Assembly: GCA_029204225.1 (NCBI GenBank)
Contig: CM055107.1
Span: 30,901,410 to 30,965,409 of the forward strand
Length of the DNA stretch: 64,000 nucleotides
Origin: Diphasiastrum complanatum
Lineage: Eukaryota > Streptophyta > Lycopodiopsida > Lycopodiales > Lycopodiaceae
Direction of reading: 5' to 3'
A program made the translations under genes and the position numbers. How positions within the stretch are numbered: the stretch's first letter is position 1; each line of letters starts with the position of its first letter. Below the pieces are notes generated by a model. It had not been told where the DNA came from. It made no database searches and saw only the letters and a list, made by a program, of their open reading frames with translations. Below, in pieces: positions 43,158 to 55,103 of this stretch.

Positions 43158-45708
43158 CCGGCTAAGATGTGGTCCTGGATAGGGGAGGAGTCAACCGCTA
43201 CATCGGTTTGGAAGTTTGGAGCACTTGGATTTACATCCTAATGGGAGTGCTATTTTCTCATGGAAATCATGGAGTTGGATTCACAAATTCCGTAGTAAGG
43301 CATGCTTGTTCAATATGATGGTAGAGTGCTCTTCTACATGATCGAGTTTGGTAAAGATGCTAAGAATTGTGTGAATTCATTCTAATTCTCTATTTTTTGA
43401 GAAAACTTTCAATGATGGTAGATCAGATTGCTTATTCTGTTCGGTTAGAGGTTTAGATTGTTGACACCAATCCGTAATGTCTTGAAACATGTAATTTTGT
43501 TTTTAGTTCATAGATAAATTGGCTATAAAACTATTTATCCGGCTGTATGGACTGTTTACAACAAAAATACATGATTCAACTGATTGCATTGATGAGGATG
43601 GAAAGTTTCTTTCTCTTATGTGAACCCTCTAGAGAATTTGCAAGATGGAACATTGATTGGGAGTGCATCAGTGCTTATACATGCCAGTTAATCAAGGCTT
43701 GGAATGGATTTTAGACATGTGGTAGCTTTGAGTTGGATCGAAATCGATTTTCAAGAACAACCTCGGAAATTCAAATTACCAACACCCAGTTATAGAAATT
43801 TCGGTTTCTTGGTGTTTGATTGTCAAAATTTAGCCTTGGATTTTTAAGTATTGTTTCTCGTAACGGGAGTTAAAGGAATTTGGATTTCCTTTCTCTAGGG
43901 ACAATATGCATGTTGTTGGGGCTTTATCACTTCGACATTTTTGCTAAGCCAGTTTATTTTGGAACCTTAATATTGTTGGACCTTTGGTTAAGCTGTAAAA
44001 GTCAGTTTTGCAAATGGAGTTTTTCTTAAGCCGATCTTGATGAAAAGGGGTGAATGGTATAGTTCTCAGGCATATATCCAGTTTAGAAATTCGATTCCTT
44101 GGTATGATGCTATTTAAACCATTTAACTCTAGAGTGTTGGTACTCCCAGTAAATGGAGTTAAATTGTGTTTTTTCAATTTTCTCTTTTTCAAATCGGTGG
44201 AACACCGATCAGTTGGTTATTGTGGTTTTGATGATTTAGGTCATTAAGATTGAACAAACCAAAAGCTTTTGGAATATTTGTTAAATAATTAATGGTGGAA
44301 AATTCATAGTATTTGGAGGTAATTCCTTATTCAACAATATTATTTTGGGGTGAATACAATGTAGGAAGTACCCGAATCCAAATCTTATTTCCCATTAATT
44401 ACAGATAATTTTAACGAGGTAAGTCTTAAGCCAGTAAGTGAAAAGCGCGAACAATCCAATTTTATTGGAAAAATTGTAATAATAGGAATTATAAAACTGA
44501 TTTCATTTCCAGTAAAATTCTATGGTGAATTATATTCAAAAGATCAGACTAGTACTATTTCACATACTAATAAATGATTTTTGATATATCAGATATTCAG
44601 CCCAAGTATAGGACATAAATGAAATTGTTTCAGATTTTTTCAAAATTCCTACAGTAATTAATTTTTAAACATTTACTAATGTTGCTACGTCTTCTTGATA
44701 CCTTAGCTGAAAGATTTTCAAAGAACTGAAAATTCTAAGGAGGGAAGAAGAGTAGACATCAATGGTAGTGAGTGTGATTGGGAAATGTATTTTGCAATTA
44801 GAATTTTTGATAATCCCAGTAAATAATTGCTTAATATCGGATATTAATTTCCTAGGTAAGATTCATTTAGTTGAATTCATAACTAATATCTTTGTGACCA
44901 TTGAGTTATCCACAGTTTTGGATGTCAATTGTGATGTTAGAAATAGAATATGATATATGGATTACATTGCATCTGTTAGTTGATAGAAGCTTGTCCCTTG
45001 AGTTGATGCGCTTGGATCCAAGGGGATTTAAAGCTTATCATTAACCTGTAAGGATCAGAATGTAGGTTTGAACAATGTTAATTCTTCTGTCTAAATCACA
45101 AAATCAGGTGTGGATTAGTGGTATCCATCTGATAGGCATACCAGCCATCCAAATAAATGGATTCTCCAGTATTTGGAAACAAGAGATAATATCCTATAGT
45201 GATTATAGGACATCTAGAAGATCAGTGGATCTCTAGAATATCGGATAAGGCGGTTAAGGATTTTCTGGAAGAAAAAGCTGATGGTACGGGACATCGGTAA
45301 TTTTGGAAAGAGAATTCTAGGATTGTAAAGATCTGATAATCAATGGTGTGTTTTAGTACCTAGTCGCGATATGGGAAAAATAAAAAACCGTTTGATCAAA
45401 TGTGGGGTATTTTGGAAAATTTTGAGTTTTAATCTAGATCCCAATGTGGTATCTCATTATTTACAAAATCAGAGGCCCTCAAGTCTATTTTTCGCTTTCT
45501 TAATTTATCTTTTACTTCTTAGTAATTTAAAAGTTGTATGAGATGTAAAATTCGATGAGTCAAAGTACATAGCAGACAGTGACTTAGTCGATTATAAAAC
45601 TCTCAAGAGTTATTATTACCATCTATAGAAGTAAAGCAAGCTCGGATGATGAGCAGGAATTACCATCCGGACACAGTAGTGATTTAGAGAGAGTTCAATT
45701 TCGAGAAC
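43158..45708 (+). other. Non-coding interior after the family A LTR
   Basis: 2.5 kb with no recognised domain. Presumably decayed leader or a non-autonomous interior. Confidence 0.4.
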
Positions 45709-46342
45709 CTAAAAGACTCGAAATACCAGATCGAAGTAGAATAGATCGAACCTGAAGATGTGGATTTGAATTCGAGACCTATACAGACTGTGAGAAGATC
45801 TGAAAGTCAGCGCAAACCACCAATAAGGTTTTGTCATGATGAATTCTATGGCTTCATAGACGAACCTCAGACATTCGAAAAAGCTATTGACAGACCAAAT
45901 AAAGATCATTGGATTCAAGAAATGGAGGACAAAATGTCATCCATGTATAAGAACAATGTATGAACACTTGCACCTTTACCTGATGGAAGGAAATGGGTCA
46001 AATGCAAGTGGATCTACAAGATCAAAATAGGTATAGATGGAGAAAACATCAGATACAAAGCAAGGCTGGTGGCGAAAGGTTTTTTCACATAAATATGGGT
46101 TTGACTACACTAATACATTCTCACCAGTAGTCAAACACACATCAATTCGCTTGTTATTCGCTTATGTAGTGGCTCATGATCTCAAAATCCATATTGTGGA
46201 TGAGAAAACTACTTTCTTGCATGTAGAATTAGAGGAGGACTTATTCATGGATCAACCACTTGGCTTTGTAAGCCATGAATATCTGGAATACGGATGTCAC
46301 ATGAATAAAAGTATCTATGGTTTGAAATAAGCAGCGAGACAA
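45709..46342 (+). pseudogene. Copia RT N-terminal half, interrupted by nested LTR
   Basis: Frames read VRRSESQRKPPIRF, KAIDRPNKDHWIQEMEDKMSSM, a stop in place of Trp, TLAPLPDGRKWVKCKWIYKIK, RYKARLVAKGF, YGFDYTNTFSPVVKHTSIRLL, LHVELEEDLFMDQPLGF and KSIYGLK, stop, AARQC. The RT is cut exactly where an LTR starts (46343). Its downstream half reappears at 51217. Confidence 0.85.
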
Positions 46343-46873
46343 TGTCATGTACTACTAGTACATTAGTGCTTATCAATGTATCAAAATATCCATTGTAAGC
46401 TTTGTAGACCCAAAAGGAGCTATTAGCCTTAAGAACAAGGCGGTTCCCTCTTTAGGCCCTCCAAAGTAATTAATAAGGATAATAGGCCAACAAGGGCCCA
46501 ATGTAGTTTAAATAATACTTAACAAGGGCTAACTATCTCTCAAGATAGTTAAGTTAAATAAGATCATTGTCTACAACTAGGCAAGAGACATCATTCTGTG
46601 AATCTTTTGGCTCATTTGCAAGTGAGAGCTTCTAGCTTCCTGTGAATGTGAGCCATAGAAATCTCCATTACTAGGGTCTCATGTGCCCTATCCACATGAA
46701 TCAATGCTCATGTTCATATCTTGTCCTCTTTCTTTCATTGCTAATGTGATTCTATGGTGATCTCCATATATCTAGCTTTCTATTGATATGCTATCATGAT
46801 TATCTTGTTATTTTCTTGCTATTAGCTTTACTTCATTTGTAATTGCTATTAGTTTTGGATTTGGCACATGACA
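46343..46873 (+). repeat. LTR of a nested element, TGTCATGT...ACATGACA
   Basis: 531 bp with perfect 8-bp inverted termini TGTCATGT/ACATGACA. A primer-like TGATATCAGAGC is at 46879-46890. It splits a copia RT. No matching 3' LTR was found before the RT resumes at 51217. Confidence 0.75.
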
Positions 46874-47892
46874 TTTTTTGATATCAGAGCATAGATCCTT
46901 GATTCATGATGATTCTATGTGAATTTCATTAGATTTGATAAGTTTATTGCATTTGTAGCTTTCTTTTTGATGATTTTTAAGTTTGAAATTTTCAGGTATG
47001 CTCAGACCAATTTTTGACATTCAAATTCGTATTTCATTATTAATTTGATTCAATATTTTTGTAGAGATTTGTTTGAACTTTAATTTGCACCAATTTGCAA
47101 GGCATTTGGATAAGAGATGCAAAAGTTACTGCACTTTTTCCAAAAGCTGTCAAAATAGGTGACTAGAATTTTACTTCCACTTGATTTGAATTTTTCAGAT
47201 TTGATTTGAGTTTTTATTTCAATTTTCTTTACATAAGATTTTAGAGCATTGTCTTAGCTTTGATCTGATCCATAATAAAAAGTTATGACAAATCTTGATT
47301 TGTAGCTCTAGTTTTGTTAGTTTTCTTTCTTCAAACTTTTCAGTCCTGTTCTGTTGTTAATTCGACCTATCAAATCACATTCAATTATTGATCTGATACT
47401 ATAGCCTGGTAGATCTTGTTGTTAGCTTTTCAGAGGTATTGAGTTTGTTTGATTTGGATCAATATTGTGAAAGTTATGATCAAATTAGTGGAGATGGGTC
47501 AGACTAGCCAGAATTTTGGATAATGTTTTACAAGTGCTCTAGAGAGAAGCGCTTCAAATTTTCAATTCTGAAGTTTAGTTTCTGTTGTAAATGTTTTTCA
47601 AATTCTTCATTTCGAAATTTGATAAAAAAAAAAAACAAACCTAACCTACCTCCATACAGCCCTAACCTAAACCTAAAAATGTCCAAACCTTACATTTTCT
47701 CAACCATAAATAACCCTAAACCCTAACCTGATTTAACCCTAACTCACTTATGTCACGGCCTCACAACTCGCTCCGTCACGCCAATTCTCGGCACTTTGCT
47801 TTCCGTCATAGGCCCCGGGTCTAGGTTACCTCATCACACACTCGGTTACCTCCTCACCTTATCACTCGATCTTGAAACGTAATGGATTTTTG
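46874..47892 (+). other. Leader of the nested element
   Basis: Non-coding. It includes a short run of ACCCTAA-type units near 47705-47745. Confidence 0.4.
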
Positions 47893-47940
47893 GTGACTAT
47901 TCTGCCCATTTCTGAACAGATTAAAAAGCAGAATAGTCAC
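47893..47940. repeat. 13-bp perfect inverted repeat
   Basis: GTGACTATTCTGC at 47893-47905 and its exact complement at 47928-47940, with a 22-base loop. Confidence 0.8.
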
Positions 47941-47959
47941 TTGTTTGTTTTAAAAAAAA

Positions 47960-48076
47960 ATTTAGTGCAGATTTTGCCTACGTCTGCCACGTGGCAGCAT
48001 CGGATTGGTCTCAAAAAATTTTAGTGCTGATTCTGCTTGCCCTATCACGTGGCAGCTAAGGATTGGTTTAAAAAGG
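47960..48076. repeat. Two-copy ~60-bp repeat with CACGTGGC boxes
   Basis: Two units begin TTTAGTGC.GATT.TGC and contain CACGTGGCAGC, then GGATTGGT. The first holds the palindrome TGCCACGTGGCA (47985-47996); the second has CACGTGGC at 48046-48053. CACGTGGC is the G-box/ABRE core bound by plant bZIP and bHLH factors. Function here is unknown. Confidence 0.65.
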
Positions 48077-48448
48077 GTTCAAAAATCCATTACGCAATGG
48101 AATGGGCCGAGCATAGGCCATTTTGCCCGGTTCGGATTTCCAAAAAAATTTAGCGGAGGGGCCTCGCCTGAAAAAATTCTGAAAATCCTTACACGGAAGG
48201 CCTCTGCCCGGCTCATTCTATAATACATGAAGCTCATATGCGGATTTTGACATCGGAGACGCCCCTGACAATTGCATGCAATTTGTGAAGACCAGACAAG
48301 AAAATTGGGAGCAGTAACTGAAGCGTTGTAGCAGGATTCCTTGAACATTATTCTTTCTTGAATGGATTGCATGGATTGCCAGTTTCACGATCGTTAACAA
48401 CCTTCGACTCGACTACTTGTCCATAAGGGTTGAAGGCAAGCGTACTAC
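48077..48448. other. Flank or intron downstream of the HAL3-like exon
   Basis: No matching downstream exon of the HAL3 gene was recognised. Confidence 0.4.
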
Positions 48449-48706
48449 CTGCAATCTTGGCAAGCGTGTTTGCTGACAATGGTGCAATCACTAAAGCATC
48501 GGCCCACTTTCTAAGCTCTATGTGTAGCACAATATCTCCCAGTTTTTTCCATCCTGACCACTCATCTTCTTCGGAGTAAAGCTTAACATGTGCAGGGAAA
48601 GTCGCTTTATCAATAAAATGCGTCGCCGGTGTGGCCACCACAGCCTTTACATCAGCCCACTCAGATAAGCTCTCAGCCAGAATACCGAACTTGATAGCTG
48701 CAACAC
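48449..48706 (-). CDS. Single internal exon of a HAL3 / phosphopantothenoylcysteine decarboxylase gene
   Basis: 258 bp, fully open. It is bounded by an acceptor AG (minus strand, before GTGTTGCAGC) and a donor GTAGTA after KIAG. It encodes VAAIKFGILAESLSEW, ATHFIDKATFPAHVKLYSEE, DEWSGWKKLGD, VLHIELRKWADALVIAPL and SANTLAKIAG. The flavoprotein decarboxylates 4'-phosphopantothenoylcysteine in coenzyme A synthesis; its active-site His lies in the VLHIELR block, which is present. The exons with the N-terminus and the PAMN and substrate-clamp motifs were not found. It is either part of a gene with long TE-filled introns or a captured or duplicated exon. Splice phases (starts after one base of a codon, ends with one base) agree with the conserved protein. 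Confidence 0.8.
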
Positions 48707-49420
48707 CTCGATAAAAGCTTAGTTATCTTTTCAACTAGCAGATAAATAGGAGATATTCCAATCCAGAGCGTACTAGCTATTTTGATCCACAGCTATACAA
48801 CCATTTCGATCCACAGCTATACAACTAGCTAATTGAGAAATCAGAAAATTGAATTCAGTTGTGGTCTTCGCGACCAGCAACAAAAAGGCTTCTACATCAG
48901 GCAAAGCAACAATCCCACCGAGCAAAGTGGCCATCTCTTTTCAACATTCAATATCTCGGTTTCATGAAAACGTCTCAACGTCAGTCTCTGCCATACTAAT
49001 TTGATACAAGAAAAAAAAATTGTTGGAAGGATTCGATGACGCAGTTCCAAGCGTTGTCGCAGGGCATACCACGTTTTGATTTTATTTTCACATCACATTT
49101 TCACAGTAACGGTTCAATGACGAACGATGCAGTGGATCTTCCCTGAAAAAGAAAAGAAGTCCACAATATCCTGCTTCGTGGCGCTTGCGACTAATTGCTC
49201 TCTCTCACCGTCGCGATCTGATTCCTGAAAGAGCTCGAGCCTCGGTCCACATCTCTCTACCGCCACTCTTTCTCCTTCGGTCGAACCCACTCTCTCTCTA
49301 ACTCTTCGGTTGAGTTTACTCTCTCACTACCTTCTCTAACCCATTCTCTTTCCTCCGGTTGAGATCCCTCTCTCTACCTTTTTCTCTCTCTACCTTCTCT
49401 TTCTATTCCCCTCCCTCCAC
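48707..49420. other. TC-rich region ending at a possible gypsy primer site
   Basis: 49190-49420 is rich in CTCTCT and TTCGGT words and ends just before TTGGTGCCCGAGAAC. It may be an LTR or its end, but no partner was found. 48770-48830 has a duplicated GATCCACAGCTATACAAC block. Confidence 0.35.
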
Positions 49421-49421
49421 T

Positions 49422-49435
49422 TGGTGCCCGAGAAC
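49422..49435 (+). promoter_or_regulatory. Possible retroelement primer-binding site (TGGTGCCCGAGAAC)
   Basis: Resembles TGGYGCCCGA-type sites used by many LTR elements. It lies about 550 bp upstream of the acidic gag-like frame. Confidence 0.35.
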
Positions 49436-49988
49436 AAAATTTGCTGTAAATTTTGTAAATTTCCTACGGTTCCTCCAATTTTTTTCGAGCACAAAAACAT
49501 TTCAAGGATTTCAAACTTTTATTAAATTCAGTTTGTAAAAAAAAATTATATCCCTTTTCTAAGTTGAATGCAACTCATTTTTCCTTCGCATTCTTTGAGC
49601 GCCCATAACTTTCTTGTTTGAACTCAGATTCCAATGCTGTAAAAACAAAAAGTGATCAGAACGACGAGTATAACATTGAGAAGCTGTTGAAATCTTGTAA
49701 TTATTATGTTTCAATTTTATTTTCTTCAGGACCCCTTCTTTTCTCTCAGTCAAATTTTCTTAAACATTATTTGTTTATTTTCAAATCCTCATAACTTTTC
49801 CGTCTGAGCTCGAAATTAAATACTATAAAAAAAAAAGTGCTCAATTTTATATGACCTACAAGTTTTTTCCTTTTCAATTTCACTCATCATAGAACTCTGA
49901 GTTTTAAGTGGGTGGAAAAACTGTCAAGATTTTATTTCCTTGCAAAAATCAAACTTCACAGACTCATATTCTTCCTTGATTTGTCAAA
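49436..49988 (+). other. Leader before the acidic gag-like frame
   Basis: AT-rich, no domain. A two-copy TCATAACTTT.C.GT.TGA..TC motif occurs at about 49605 and 49790. Confidence 0.4.
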
Positions 49989-51216
49989 ATGGATTCTGAT
50001 TCTGATTATGAGGTGGAATTTGATAATCAATCTAAATGTGATGACCAATCATATTGTGATTATCAGTATGAGGAGTAGAATGACGGTATTTCACATCAAT
50101 ATTATCAGTATGGGGAGCACAATGACAGTAATTCAAAGCAATATGAGCAACACGACTCATATGGAGACTATTTGAGTGATGATGAAAACTATTCTGACCA
50201 AAATAAAAACCATGAACTATACCAGTCAAATCAATCTAATATTGATGGTGGTTTTTATGGTAGTGATAATGATAATGAGCTATATTCACGACAATCAAAA
50301 CATCATCGCAATTCACAAGGTCATGAGCACGCACTGCGGTCCATGAGTTCTATGTGCCAATTGGAACAATCATCATTTCCTATGCAATGTTGCATACAAA
50401 ATAGCATTATCAATAATGCAACTTCTCATACCCATTGTAGTTCACCATTACTATTGTTCAATGGACAATCGAGCCCTACTGAAGAGGTGACGGAAGAACT
50501 GTAGGTTTCGAACCAACAAGAAAACGTACTAGGTAAATTACAGGCCACACAAGATCTGATAGTTGGAATGTTGCAAGAAATGAGACAAGATCGGCAAGTA
50601 AGGAAACAGAATCGGCAAGATGATGAGGTGAAACGGACAAAATTGTTTGCTAGCCTAGCTGGTGGGCAAGACAAAATTGTGGGAGCTAATAAAAAATGAG
50701 CCATCTACTTCATTCCAACTACAATCTCCATCACAAAATGTAACACCTTTTCAAGATGTCCAAAGAATTGACACGGACAAGGGAAAACATGTATTACAAA
50801 GTCATATTGGATATCTGGTTGGACTTGGAAATGACAGGAGAACATTGGAACAACGAGCACAACAATCTATAGCAACCAGAGGCCTGCCAACTAATGTTCA
50901 TCAAAATGTCCAAGATACTGATCCAAAAGGAAAAGTCAACATTGGGAACTCGCTACAATCATGTTTTGGGAATCAGAATGGTAGTGATCAAGAGGAAATG
51001 CCTAGTATGGAAGATCCAATGCAAGAAAACAATTCAAGGAAATATGATGATTCTTCATCAGCATCATCAGAGGATGAACCAGAAGAGCGAATTGATGAAG
51101 ACAAACAATTACCCACGATGGAAAAGCCTACTCAACAGGTGGATCAGCCAACTTTATCAACAACTCTTGATTTTCCATTGAATCTACCCGGAAAATTTCA
51201 AAACTTTATTCGATGA
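49989..51216 (+). pseudogene. Acidic Asn/Gln-rich gag-like protein, broken
   Basis: Begins MDSDSDYEVEFDNQSKCDDQ. An in-frame TAG near 50077 is followed by continued same-frame sequence rich in D, N, Q, Y, H and S to 50503, and another stop before QENVLGKLQATQDLIVGMLQEMRQD. Then a frame change at about 50690 gives an acidic, Ser-rich segment ending LDFPLNLPGKF near 51210. No zinc knuckle or protease is seen. Position after a possible primer site suggests the N-terminal part of a gypsy gag. The family is not recognised with certainty. It joins abruptly to a copia RT at 51217. Confidence 0.45.
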
Positions 51217-52235
51217 ATTGAATGTCTATATCAGACATGAAATTATCATTCTAGCTATTTATGTTGATGATACTCTAATTTTCTCAAGAAAAGATGAATT
51301 AATTTCAGATATCAAAAGAGGCATTTCTGGAATATTCGAGATCACTGACCTAGGAGAAGCAAGAATCTATCTAGGTTTGTAGATCGAAAGAGACTTTGAA
51401 GGTGGTAAGTTGTATCTTCACCAACAAAAGTATACTCTGAAAATAATTGAAGATTTCAACATGCTCGAATGCAAAGGCGTGCATACTCCCATGATGCCTG
51501 GAACAATATTGAGTAAGGCAGATTGTCCTCAGACTCTCGAAGAAGAAAAGCAAATGGCTAAAACACCCTATTGTTGGCTGATTGGATCATTATTGTATCT
51601 TGCAAACAACATCAGACCTGAGATAACATTCGTAGTATACAGGCTAAGCCAATTTAATTAGAACCCAGAATCGTTACATTGGAGTTAGCAAAAAGAGTAG
51701 TGCAATATCTCCAAGAATAAAAAAAACTATGGACTATATTATTCGAAGGAAGCTGGATTTTGCATCGAATTATACAATGACGCAAGCTGGGAATCCATGA
51801 AGGATGATAGCAAAAGCATTTAGGAGGTTGTACACTAGCATCTAGCGTAGCCATACTCTGGATAAGCAAGAAGCAAACAACAGTAACTCAATCGTCCTGT
51901 GAGGCCAAATATGTAGCAGCAGCTAAGATGGCAAACGAGCTGATCTGGATTAAACAGATGTTAGAAGGATTTGATGAAACTATTTATAAACCTTATGTCT
52001 TACAAATGGATAACACTTTAGATATCTTTCTTACAAAAGATCCTGTGTTTCATTCGAAAACAAAACATATAGCTCTCAAGTATCATGTTATTCAAGACTT
52101 AGTTGAGAAGAAGATATTGAAGTTAATCTTCATACCTATAGAGGAAATGATAGTTGATATCTCCACAAAGCCACTCAGTAAAGCTTTGTTCGAGAAGCAG
52201 CGAAGAAGATTGGGGTTAATCCAACTGCCCACTTT
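51217..52235 (+). pseudogene. Copia RT C-terminal half and RNase H
   Basis: Reads FDELNVYIRHEIIILAIYVDD (catalytic YVDD intact), LGEARIYLGL, a stop, KLYLHQQKYTLKIIEDF, VHTPMMPGTIL and WLIGSLLYLANNIRPEITF, with stops and shifts to about 51850. The RNase H then has QSSCEAKYVAAAKMANELIWIKQ, LQMDNTLDIFLTKDPVFHSKT and STKPLSKALFEKQRRRLGL. It is the downstream half of the RT at 45709-46342 and closely related to the element at 56690-57905. Confidence 0.85.
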
Positions 52236-52245
52236 GACGGGGAGC

Positions 52246-52930
52246 TGTAGAACACCTCAACAAACAAGTCTCAATTCTACCAACAAAGTGCACAGTACTC
52301 AAATTGACAAAGGTTAAGAAACTTGAAACTCAAACAATTCACAATACTGAGAAGCTTGAACACGAAACTCAAACAAATAATTGTCGTGAAACAATTCTTG
52401 TTCAGTCTTGAAGCTCGAAGCTCGAAATTACCGCGAACTCAAAATATTCACAAATTTGTCTCAAAAGATCAAGAAGACTGTCGCGAAGTAGACACTGTCT
52501 AAGATATCGTCGTGAACAAAATATTGTCGTGAATTTTTCATGAACACGAATCATTCGAGAATCTTTTGTGAATCTTTTGAGAACAACAAATCTGTCACAA
52601 ACAAAGAATCTTTCGAGAATGTCACAAACAAGAAACTGTCACGAACAAGAATCTTTCATGAATCTGTTGTGAATCTTTCGAGAATCTTTTGACTTTGAAA
52701 ATTCAGAACGTTGTTGAATATCAATCGTCAAAACGAATGGATTCTATTACAGAAGGACAAAGGCCAAACGACCTATCATGTAACAATATAAATACATATG
52801 CACTTATTATAATAAGACACACTCTCAGATTCAAGCTCAGACTTAGACTCAAACTGACTTATTTACTTATGCACTTGCATACTTACATACTCTTTGTAAG
52901 AGATACCACAAGGTAGCAAGAAATGTATAT
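52246..52930 (+). repeat. 3' LTR of the split copia element, with HSE-like dyads
   Basis: Starts TGTAGAACACC directly after a purine tract (ACGGGGAGC). It contains a TATAAATA box near 52789 and a run of GAATCTTT words. Five perfect TTCnnGAA dyads lie at 52537, 52554, 52612, 52655 and 52677. The right end is not defined. Confidence 0.6.
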
Positions 52931-54189
52931 TGATTTAGATTCAGAATTATAAAAATTTATTTTTTGATCAAAGTTTAGTCCTTTATCTAATTATCTAATT
53001 GTCCATCACACTCGCGCATATATTTCCAATTTTCGCACCCATATTTCCGCCTGCATAATTTAATCATAATAGAACTGCTCTATTAGTACATAGATCAGAT
53101 TCAGGCATGAGTAAAAACACTGATATTGGTTTGATTTGTTCAACCTCTAATTGCGTTCTCTGAGGAAAAATTCGCAGAACTTTTCCTACAAGTTTGGAAT
53201 CTATCTTTTGATTTATGATGGTGACATTGTTTTCACTAATCTTTGTAAAAATTCGAGATCAATCATTGATGAAATCTTGTTGGATCTAGATCATATGTTT
53301 GAGAAGGAGTATTTCCAGAGGTTCAGGTCTGAAGATATTCATATCTTTGATGTTGAAGAGAAAGGTAAGCAAGTGGAAGTGACTCACTTTGCTTTACTCA
53401 CATGTTTTGGAGAATGTTCTTGTGTAGATGATGCTAATCCTAATTGTAAAGTACAGAATAAACATTCTTTTAACTAGTTAGCCATGTGTATATATTCAGC
53501 AACTTATCAGTTGTTCAGTTGGACAAGAAAATAAGAGATCGAACATCTATAACACAATTGTTTTGTTCTTTCTCTCTGTTATCACATAGTATTGTTTTAG
53601 GAAGAACGCGACTCTGACTGCATTCAGACTGTACCTATTCGCAACTAAATAATCAATGTTCCAATCATCTAGGTCGTGTAGAGAGTCTTTCTAATTTTTG
53701 GATAGCCCTATCTCTTGTGCAGACTCTAGATTTTATATAAAAGAATCTATTCGTCATACTGGTCCATTGGAGATGACAAATATCAAGCAATTGTAAAAGT
53801 CAATATTAAGTGTTCCACCAAGTAACCTAGCTACTTATAAATTTCACTATTACACGTAGAATTTTTTTAAATCACAATTTTTTTTAAATTTGAGTGACAA
53901 AATATTATTCCTCTAAAATTTCAAACTATCAAATAGAGATAGTTGGGTAAAGAGATTCTAAGTTTCATGAAGTCAATTCTTCTTTTATTGAATCAGAATT
54001 ATAGGGAGGATTCAATTAATTTCAAGTCTTATTCACATGTGTATAGAAGTAACAAGTCGTATGTCCTTCAGAACCTAGTTCCTCACTAGAAGGAATCATA
54101 TGAACCTTATCACTTAAAATTTGAGAAATTTGTTCTTCAAAGAGTCAAGGTTCCAAATAAAAGAGATATAGCTACCACATGAAATCTCG
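52931..54189. other. Region between two copia elements
   Basis: A 108-codon frame at 53151-53477 (+) starts with TTG and shows no recognised domain. It may be a TE protein remnant. The rest is AT-rich with no repeat identified. Confidence 0.35.
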
Positions 54190-55056
54190 TGAAGAAACAT
54201 TGAGTTTCTATTTTAAAGGCTTAGTATTTTTTTCTTGTATTTTTTAGAATGCTGCATATTTAAACTAGCTTTTGCACAGTTTGCATATTTGAACTGTTTT
54301 TCGCACAGTTCGCATTTTTTGCGTTTTTTGCATTTTGATAAAAGATGACAGTAGGTCTAAAATGATCCAAGATTTTGTTTTCAGCCAAGCTTCGGCTTTT
54401 TTGCCACATACTCATAAGGTCGACACTTCGGGTTAGACCGACACTCCAGAGTGAGGATGAACTATCAGCTCAGGCATAGAGTTTCTCAAACTACCACGAT
54501 CCACTGCCGCCATGCAACGTCAACAAAGACGTACTTAAATAGATGCTTAGCTTAAACTTAGCTAATCAATCGTGTAATTTAATCCAGCATAAAATATGTA
54601 TTGGATCAGAGACATATACACATATACACATATACACAGGAAAAGAATCCTCAACACAACGCTCAGTGTGGTGCGTATCAAGGAAGCAAGATAGATCTAG
54701 CAATAGATAGTTCCTTTCGTTAGAAGAGACTACCTCTATCACGCCGACGCGCTGCTCTAGGAAATAGACAATGCTCAAGAAAGAAACCACGTTGTAAACT
54801 CAATTTTGATAATATAGACAAGTATATATTTTTCTGCTCAATGCACAATCTGTGAATGTTGTGATGTTTGTTCAATTTTACCAGTAGATATATTTCTGCT
54901 GTCATTAGACATTGTCTGTTGTTCATAAATTCATTGTCAGAGTAGCAACTGCTCGGAGGATGATTGATCGCAGCTTGAGGCTACTAGTAGCCTTATCTGA
55001 CAAATCGGCTCCATTTGAGCTTAGTCAAAATCCTTGTAGGCAAAGACATTCTAGCA
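54190..55056 (+). repeat. 5' LTR of the 54-59 kb copia element
   Basis: 867 bp. Contains T-rich GCATTTTTTGCG-like repeats near 54310-54340 and a TATACACATATACACA run near 54613. Ends ACATTCTAGCA, one base before the primer site. Confidence 0.85.
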
Positions 55057-55057
55057 G

Positions 55058-55069
55058 TGGTATCAGAGC
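55058..55069 (+). promoter_or_regulatory. Primer-binding site of the 54-59 kb copia element
   Basis: TGGTATCAGAGC, one base after the LTR end. Confidence 0.9.
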
Positions 55070-55103
55070 CATAAGGCTTAATTAGTGCCACGTCACTAAG
55101 ACA

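Noticed and set aside
48830-48934. First exon of the HAL3 gene from the ATG at 48934 (minus)
   Set aside because: The short frame gives EAFLLLVAK, only vaguely like the expected glycine-rich N-terminal strand, and no donor site in the right phase follows.
53151-53477. 108-codon plus-strand frame as a host gene
   Set aside because: Starts with TTG, has no recognised domain, and sits between two copia elements; kept only as an unassigned note.
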